Shown here: positions 50,029 to 54,964 of the stretch, one piece after another
Layout of the letters: each line of letters begins with the position of its first letter
Position numbering within the stretch: the stretch's first letter is position 1
Notes under the pieces: generated by a model
Database searches by the model: none
Seen by the model: the letters and a program-made list of their open reading frames with translations, nothing else
What the model was told of the DNA's origin: nothing
DNA from: Candidatus Limnocylindria bacterium
GTDB lineage: Bacteria > Chloroflexota > Limnocylindria > P2-11E
Direction of reading: 5' to 3'
Assembly (NCBI GenBank): GCA_036523395.1
Contig: DATDEH010000090.1
Span: 1 to 54,964, forward strand
DNA: 54,964 nt
Translations under genes and position numbers: made by a program

Positions 50029-50502
50029 TCACTTCGCCCTGAGGTGCCGCTGTGGGGGCGACGCCCAGCGTGACGGGTCGCTCTGCTCCAACGTGTCGCG
50101 GAAACGCCCGAATGCACGCCGTGCGTTGAAGGCAAGCAGCACGCGGGCAAGCGGACCGAGGGCACGCCAGACGCCTTGCGGCTCCCATTGCATCCGCCCA
50201 ATCATGTCAGTGCCGTCGCCTGAGGGCGCGAAGTCACCGACCCAGCGGTAAGGCGACCCGCCTACCTCGCCCTCGATGACGACATGACGCGGAGCCTCGA
50301 ACTCTCGCAGGTGCCACGTGACTCGGCCAAAGCCGACGTGCTCCCCTTCGAAGGACGTGCCGGGGCCGATGGGACCTGACGACGTTTTGGTGATCCTCCG
50401 GACCTGAGCGTTGTAAGCAGGCTCGTTGCGCAGATCCACGAAGAACGCGAACGTATCCTCCGGGTTTCGGGCGATGTGAATCCGTACTCTGGCCTCGATC
50501 AC
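50029..50502 (-). CDS. SRPBCC (START/polyketide-cyclase-like) protein
   Basis: A 157-residue protein. IEARVRIHIARNPEDTFAFF, DLRNEPAYNAQVRRI and GFGRVTWHLREFEAPRHV, with a long C-terminal helix (LARVLLAFNARRAFGRF), describe the helix-grip fold that binds hydrophobic ligands. Start GTG 50502 follows AAGGAGG. The ligand is unknown. Confidence 0.8.
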   Translation of the reverse strand: MIEARVRIHIARNPEDTFAFFVDLRNEPAYNAQVRRITKTSSGPIGPGTSFEGEHVGFGRVTWHLREFEAPRHVVIEGEVGGSPYRWVGDFAPSGDGTDMIGRMQWEPQGVWRALGPLARVLLAFNARRAFGRFRDTLEQSDPSRWASPPQRHLRAK

Positions 50503-50595
50503 GTGCCCCTCCTTAGAGTCGTCCTCTCGTACTCGACCGGATCTCTTCCTGTCGCACCAGGCTGGCCTCCGAAAGTGCGCTCTCGATCGCGGTCG

Positions 50596-50748
50596 TCAGC
50601 ACAGGCCGAGCGTCGCCTGGGCCCGCGCGACGCACTCGTCGAGCGGCGTGCGTGGCATGGTCGAATCCGCGGCGAACGCGGTCTGGCGGGCATTCGCAGC
50701 GTCCGACGACGGGCGCTGCCGGACACGCTCCTCGAGCGGATCTGCCAC
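50596..50748 (-). CDS. Doubtful 50-residue frame
   Basis: GTG 50748 opens VADPLEERVRQRPSSDAANA and ends ECVARAQATLGLC. Composition is protein-like, but there is no ribosome-binding site, no homologue I recognise, and it overlaps nothing useful. Recorded because nothing else explains this stretch. Confidence 0.2.
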   Translation of the reverse strand: MADPLEERVRQRPSSDAANARQTAFAADSTMPRTPLDECVARAQATLGLC

Positions 50749-50751
50749 GAC

Positions 50752-50799
50752 GGGCCATGTCGTCCTGCCACGTCGAGCCTTTTGACCCTATGGGGGTCA
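50752..50799. promoter_or_regulatory. Dyads upstream of the acyl-CoA synthetase
   Basis: A weak GGGCCATGTCGTCC (50752) and a TGACCC-N5-GGGTCA inverted repeat (50783-50799), 136-183 nt before the start codon. The two are unlike each other; only the first resembles the window-wide dyad. Confidence 0.3.
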
Positions 50800-50934
50800 C
50801 CGTGAACGCATCTACCGTCAAAACGTGCGGGATCCGTGGAGACGACACGATCAGCTCGCTCCGGGACCTGCACGAAGTGGACCGGAAGGTACGCGCCAGG
50901 CGGCTGGCTCCACCCTGAGGGGACAATCCCTCCT

Positions 50935-53592
50935 GTGATCGAACAGGGCGTCGTCCTGCGCGACGGCACGACGGTGCGCGTCCGTCCCGTCCTCGCCGCC
51001 GACCGGCCCGCGCTCGAGTCGTTCCTTCGCTCGCTGTCGCGGGACGCTCGGTACATGCGCTTCAACTCCCTCGCGATCGATCTGGGCGCCGCGGCCGCTC
51101 GTTGGGCGGAAGTCGGACCGGACACTTACGGACTCGTCGCCGTCGAAGGACCCGAGGCTCGCCTCATCGCCCACGCCGAATACGTGCGGATCGACGGAAG
51201 AAGGGCCGAAGTGAGCTTCGCGACGGCCGACGATCATCGCGGTCTGGGTCTTGCCACGCTGCTCCTCGCTGACCTCGCCGCGCATGCCCGCGCGCGAGGT
51301 ATCCAGACGTTCGAGGCGTTCGTGCTTCCCGACAACCGACGGATGGCCGAGGTCCTGCGCGAGAGCGGGTTCACCGCGACGTCGGCGCCTCGCGACGGCT
51401 TCCAGTGCTGGCAGCTCTCCACCGATCTGACGGACGCCGCGCTCGACCGTTATGACGTACGCGAGGCGGTCGCACTCCGCACCTCGCTGCAGCGCCTGTT
51501 GTCGCCGCGCAGTGTCGCGGTCGTCGGTGCCTCGCGGACGCGAGGCACGATCGGGGCGGAGATCTTCCATAACCTCCTCGCGACGACGTTCAACGGCCCG
51601 GTCTATCCGGTGAACCGGTCGGCCGAGGTGGTTCAGTCGGTCCGCGCCTACCCGAGCGTGACCGAGATCCCCGGGCCCGTGGACCTCGCGGTGGTCGTCG
51701 TCCCGGCAGCGCAGGTCCTCGCGGTCGTGAAGGAGTGCGCATCCAAGAGCGTCGCCGCGCTGGTCGTGATCTCGGCGGGATTCGCAGAAGCCGGGCCGGA
51801 GGGAGTCGCGCGCCAGCGCGAGCTCGTCCGGATCTGTCGCGAGTCCGGGGTGCGGCTTGTCGGTCCGAACTGCATGGGTGTCATCAACACCGATCCCGAG
51901 GTGCGGCTCAATGCCACGTTCGCACCGTCGTATCCACCGCCGGGCCGCGTCGGATTCCTGTCGCAGAGCGGCGCGCTCGGGCTCGCTGTGATCGAGCATG
52001 CCGTCCAGCGTGGGATCGGCCTCTCGACCTTCGTGTCCGTCGGCAACAAGGTAGACGTATCCGGCAACGACCTGCTCTCGTACTGGGAGAGCGATCCGCG
52101 GACCGACGTGGCGCTGCTCTATCTCGAGTCCTTCGGCAATCCGCGGAAGTTCGCTCGCATCGCACGCCGCGTGGGCGCGAAGAAGCCGATCGTCGCGGTG
52201 AAGAGCGGTCGCTCGGTGGCAGGCGCCCGCGCGACCTCATCGCACACCGGCGCGATCGTCGCCGCCTCCGACGTGACCACCGACGCGCTCTTCCGTCAGA
52301 CCGGCGTGATCCGCACCGGGACCCTCGCCGAGCTCTTCGACGTCGCTGCGCTTCTCGCCAACCAGCCCCTGCCCGCCGGCGGTCGCGTCGCGATCCTGAC
52401 CAACGCGGGCGGGCCGGCGATCCTGGCGACCGACGCGTGTGAGGCGGCGGGTCTGGAGATCGCGCCGCTCTCGGACGACACCACCGCGAAGCTGCGCGCC
52501 TTTCTGCCGGCTGAAGCCTCGACCGCGAACCCCATCGACATGATCGCCTCCGCGGGAGCCGATGAATACGCGAGGTCGATCGCCGTGCTGGCTTCGGATC
52601 CAGCGATCGACGCCGTGATCGTCATGTTCACCCCGCCACTCGTCACGCGGGCGTCCGATGTCGCGCGCGCGATCCGCGCCGCGGTGAGCGAGCTTCCGCG
52701 CGCGTTACCGGTCCTCGCGGTGTTCCTGTCGTTCTCGGGTGTGCCGCCGGAGCTCTCCGACGAACGCGTGCGGATCCCGTCTTTCGCGTATCCCGAAGAC
52801 GCAGCGCGCGCGCTCGCCCACGTGGTGCGGTATGCGCGCTGGCGCGCGCGGCCGTCCGGCACCATTCCTCGCTTTCCCGTGCGCGCTGAAGACGCGGATG
52901 AGCTGCTCGAGGGCGCGGTCGCGCGCGGTGGCGGATGGCTCACCCCAGCTGAGGTCGCGACGCTGTTCGCGTGCTACGGGCTGCCCCTCATCGCTTCGCG
53001 CACCGCGCCGACGCCGGAAGCCGCCGCGGCCGCGGCGGCCGAGCTCGGCGGGCCCGTCGCGCTGAAGGTGATCGCGCCGACGCTCGTTCACAAGACCGAG
53101 GTCGGGGCCGTCCGCCTCGGCGTAGCGGCGTCGGAGGTGGGACCGGAGGCGCGTCGTCTCGCGGAGGTGGTGCGCGCGCACGGCCACGAGCCGACGGGAT
53201 TCCTCGTACAGCCAATGGCGCCGGCGGGCGTGGAGCTCCTGCTGGGTGTCGTTCAGGACCCGACGTTCGGGCCGGTCGTGGCCTGTGGCGCGGGTGGAGT
53301 GACCGCTGAGCTCCTGAAGGACGTCACGGTCGGTGTCACGCCGCTCACCGATCACGACGCTCATGACATGGTGCGATCGCTGCGCACTTTCCCGCTGCTC
53401 GATGGGTTCAGGGGCGCAGCGAAGTGCGACGTCGCCGCGGTAGAGGAGGCGCTCCTGCGGCTGTCCGCGATGGTCGAACGTCATCCGCAGATCGCGGAGC
53501 TCGACGCGAATCCCCTCGTCGCGCATCCGACGGGCGCTCTCATCGTGGACGCGCGCGTGCGCGTGGAGCGAAAGGCGCAGCGGGGCTCCTGA
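50935..53592 (+). CDS. GNAT acetyltransferase fused to ADP-forming acyl-CoA synthetase
   Basis: An 885-residue protein. An N-terminal GNAT domain (~1-155; VIEQGVVLRDGTTVRVRPV, HRGLGLATLLLADLA) is fused to the full NDP-forming synthetase. The CoA-binding domain (~185-315) begins LLSPRSVAVVGASRTRG, the ligase domain has TSSHTGAIVAAS with the His of the phospho-transfer loop (~437), and the ATP-grasp domain is ~670-880 (VALKVIAPTLVHKTEVGAV). With that His kept, ATP-linked acyl-CoA/acid interconversion is possible, as is protein acetylation. GTG 50935 is chosen; an upstream frame from 50836 is not protein-like. Confidence 0.9.
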   Translation: MIEQGVVLRDGTTVRVRPVLAADRPALESFLRSLSRDARYMRFNSLAIDLGAAAARWAEVGPDTYGLVAVEGPEARLIAHAEYVRIDGRRAEVSFATADDHRGLGLATLLLADLAAHARARGIQTFEAFVLPDNRRMAEVLRESGFTATSAPRDGFQCWQLSTDLTDAALDRYDVREAVALRTSLQRLLSPRSVAVVGASRTRGTIGAEIFHNLLATTFNGPVYPVNRSAEVVQSVRAYPSVTEIPGPVDLAVVVVPAAQVLAVVKECASKSVAALVVISAGFAEAGPEGVARQRELVRICRESGVRLVGPNCMGVINTDPEVRLNATFAPSYPPPGRVGFLSQSGALGLAVIEHAVQRGIGLSTFVSVGNKVDVSGNDLLSYWESDPRTDVALLYLESFGNPRKFARIARRVGAKKPIVAVKSGRSVAGARATSSHTGAIVAASDVTTDALFRQTGVIRTGTLAELFDVAALLANQPLPAGGRVAILTNAGGPAILATDACEAAGLEIAPLSDDTTAKLRAFLPAEASTANPIDMIASAGADEYARSIAVLASDPAIDAVIVMFTPPLVTRASDVARAIRAAVSELPRALPVLAVFLSFSGVPPELSDERVRIPSFAYPEDAARALAHVVRYARWRARPSGTIPRFPVRAEDADELLEGAVARGGGWLTPAEVATLFACYGLPLIASRTAPTPEAAAAAAAELGGPVALKVIAPTLVHKTEVGAVRLGVAASEVGPEARRLAEVVRAHGHEPTGFLVQPMAPAGVELLLGVVQDPTFGPVVACGAGGVTAELLKDVTVGVTPLTDHDAHDMVRSLRTFPLLDGFRGAAKCDVAAVEEALLRLSAMVERHPQIAELDANPLVAHPTGALIVDARVRVERKAQRGS

Positions 53593-53707
53593 CCCTGGCT
53601 TCCCGACGGTATGGTCCGGACGGCGTCGGCCGAACGTCGTTCGACTCTATTGGTACTCCTCCGGTCCTCCAACACTCGACAAAAAGGCGTGCGTTGGAGG
53701 CATCGAC

Positions 53708-54457
53708 ATGACAGAGCTTGAGGGCAAGGTCGCCATCGTGACGGGTGGTGCGCGCGGCATCGGGGCGGCGACAGTGGAGGCGCTCTGTGACGAGGGCGCG
53801 TTCGTCTTCGTCGCCGACGTGCTGGACGAGGGCGAGGCGCTCGCCAAGCGGCTCGCTGGTCAGGGGAAGTGTGTCCGCTACGCGCACCTCGATGTCACCG
53901 ATGAGGCGCAGTGGAAACAGCTCGTGGACGACATCGTGCGCGAGTTCGGCCACGTGGACATCCTCGTGAACAACGCGGGGATCGGGACGTTCGAGGACGT
54001 CGAGCAGGAGACACGCGCGGGCTGGGACAAGGTGATCGCCGTCAATCAGATGGGGGTCTGGTTCGGTATGAAGTACGCGATCCCCGCGATGAAGGCCAAC
54101 GGAGGCGGGAGCGTCGTCAACGTGTCATCGATCTTCGGTGCCGTCGGTGGCTTCGGCGGCTCGGTCGCGTACCACGCCTCGAAAGGCGCCGTGCGGCTCA
54201 TGACGAAGAACGCCGCCATCCGCTATGCGAAAGAGCGCGTCCGAGTGAACTCGATCCACCCCGGCTTCATCGACACGCCGATGGTCGCCCCGGTCCGCGG
54301 CACGCCGATGGAGAAGACGATCGAAGAGTCGACGCCGATGGGCCGCCTCGGTACTTCGAAGGAGATCGGTGATGTCATCGCCTTCATGTGCGGACCGAAG
54401 GCCTCGTACATGACCGGCTCCGAGGTCTATGTCGACGGCGGCTGGACCGCTGTGTAG
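53708..54457 (+). CDS. Short-chain dehydrogenase/reductase
   Basis: A 249-residue classical SDR: GGARGIGAATVEAL, Asp in VFVADVLDE (NAD preference), DILVNNAGIGTF, Ser in NVSSIFGAVGG, and YHASKGAVRLM. The C-terminus TGSEVYVDGGWTAV is typical. Closest in feel to cyclopentanol/hydroxysteroid dehydrogenases; substrate not predictable. GTTGGAGG precedes the ATG by ~7 nt. It stands alone between the synthetase fusion and the phosphoribosyltransferase. Confidence 0.88.
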   Translation: MTELEGKVAIVTGGARGIGAATVEALCDEGAFVFVADVLDEGEALAKRLAGQGKCVRYAHLDVTDEAQWKQLVDDIVREFGHVDILVNNAGIGTFEDVEQETRAGWDKVIAVNQMGVWFGMKYAIPAMKANGGGSVVNVSSIFGAVGGFGGSVAYHASKGAVRLMTKNAAIRYAKERVRVNSIHPGFIDTPMVAPVRGTPMEKTIEESTPMGRLGTSKEIGDVIAFMCGPKASYMTGSEVYVDGGWTAV

Positions 54458-54581
54458 CAAACGAAGAGCGCTGACGTTGTAGTACTGCGCCGCACGGCGC
54501 TCGTGCGGTCGGCGACGCCCCGGTATGGGGTGGCCCAGCTCGGTAGGAGGATCTGGCGCCCGATCCGAGCGATGTCGGCCG

Positions 54582-54964
54582 TCACCGCGACACCGTCGCT
54601 GGACGCCGGGCCGCCTCGAGCAGCGAGACGACCTCCTCGTCGCGTACGGGCTCGAAGTCATCGAAGTAGAGGCCGACCGCGGCCATGTCGGACGGCTCGA
54701 GCACGCAAACGAGATCATCGACCTCGCGGCGCAGCTCGATCGCGGTCCCAGCGGCGCACACCCCGACCGCGAGAACGATGCGGCGTGCTCCGAGTTTTCG
54801 CAGCGACGCGATGGCGGCGCGTGCCGTTACGCCCGTCGCGACGCCGTCATCGACAAGGATCACCGTGCGCCCGCGTACGTCGAGCGGCGCGCGTCCTGAG
54901 CGATACCGACGCTCGCGCCGCAGGAGCTCGGCGCTTTCGCGCTCGATGACGAGCTCGAGGTCCG
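54582..54964 (-). CDS. Phosphoribosyltransferase-domain protein, C-terminal part, cut by window edge
   Basis: The frame runs off the right edge, so the start is missing; 126 residues are visible. TVILVDDGVATGVTARAAI is the PRPP-binding loop of type I phosphoribosyltransferases, preceded by an ELLRRERRYRSGR segment and followed by RRIVLAVGVCA. The ending VGLYFDDFEPVRDEEVVSLL is typical of the stand-alone predicted phosphoribosyltransferases found in dormancy regulons. Substrate unknown; it may carry a further N-terminal domain outside the window. Confidence 0.85.
   Translation of the reverse strand, partial: DLELVIERESAELLRRERRYRSGRAPLDVRGRTVILVDDGVATGVTARAAIASLRKLGARRIVLAVGVCAAGTAIELRREVDDLVCVLEPSDMAAVGLYFDDFEPVRDEEVVSLLEAARRPATVSR

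Larger units (their letters stand above)
50503..50934. other. Intergenic region before the acyl-CoA synthetase
   Basis: 432 nt. It holds a weak minus-strand small frame (50596-50748), a dyad at 50752, a TGACCC/GGGTCA inverted repeat (50783-50799) and a short hairpin (GAGGGG-ACAA-TCCCTC) 5 nt before GTG 50935. A plus-strand frame from ATG 50790 (42 codons) is possible but not convincing. Confidence 0.4.

Noticed and set aside
1-54964. Mobile elements, CRISPR arrays, rRNA and tRNA genes
   Set aside because: None seen: no transposase or integrase motif, no regularly spaced repeats, no cloverleaf-like sequence in the gaps.

Overview
High-GC (roughly two-thirds G+C by eye), gene-dense bacterial chromosome segment. 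It has many small multi-membrane-protein genes, ATGA/GTGA stop-start overlaps, frequent GTG starts, cupredoxins, DosRS-like and NarL-type two-component systems and an anaerobic benzoyl-CoA pathway. The gene mix resembles uncultured soil/sediment Chloroflexota (for example Limnocylindria/CSP1-4-like genomes), but this is an inference; no rRNA or other taxonomic marker is present, and I saw no tRNA, CRISPR array, insertion sequence or phage gene.

Layout. 1-2.5 kb: small membrane proteins and the start of an alpha/beta hydrolase. 2.5-6.1 kb: divergent acetate kinase and phosphoketolase, which together convert sugar phosphates to acetate and ATP. 6.2-7.9 kb: two secreted cupredoxin-type proteins (three domains). 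8.1-12.8 kb: an OmpR-type response regulator with a large PAS histidine kinase, two small genes upstream of them, and a divergent receiver-wHTH-PAS regulator. 12.8-22.0 kb: a class I (ATP-dependent) benzoyl-CoA reductase gene set in two transcription units: GNAT-bcrC-bcrB-bcrA-bcrD-oah-SDR, then hemerythrin-had-dch. Together these encode ring reduction and the modified beta-oxidation steps through ring opening. 22.0-26.0 kb: citrate synthase, an MbfA-like ferritin/VIT iron exporter and a two-domain multicopper oxidase. 26.1-29.2 kb: a DosR/DosS-like pair with an unusual cysteine-bearing pseudo-receiver and a DoxX protein. 29.4-33.0 kb: a PCYCGC protein, a GerMN lipoprotein and a NarL-type two-component operon. 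33.1-42.5 kb: stress and anoxia genes (two UspA proteins, dodecin, YHS, a membrane-anchored copper nitrite reductase, DksA-like, DUF4342, a possible NnrS-like protein, BON, TusA-like). 42.6-46.9 kb: a split pyruvate/2-oxoacid:ferredoxin oxidoreductase with a CBS protein gene between its subunits. 47-54.9 kb: a P-type cation ATPase, a BON protein, SRPBCC, a GNAT/ADP-forming acyl-CoA synthetase fusion, an SDR and a phosphoribosyltransferase.

How it may work together. The benzoyl-CoA genes need low-potential ferredoxin, which the 2-oxoacid:ferredoxin oxidoreductase could supply, and an anaerobic electron sink, for which the nitrite reductase is a candidate. The right half of the window resembles the mycobacterial DosR dormancy regulon in content (UspA, CBS, P-type ATPase, phosphoribosyltransferase, DosR/DosS).

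Two candidate regulatory codes are visible in the DNA. (1) A TGAC-N4-GTC-N-GAC element occurs twice before the cupredoxin lipoprotein and once before each benzoyl-CoA transcription unit; before those two units it sits exactly 27 nt from a TAGC. (2) A 14-bp dyad close to GGGNCG-NN-CGGNCC occurs before many of the stress genes, usually in pairs 21-23 bp apart, and is proposed as the binding site of the DosR-like regulator. Both were found by eye and need a statistical scan.
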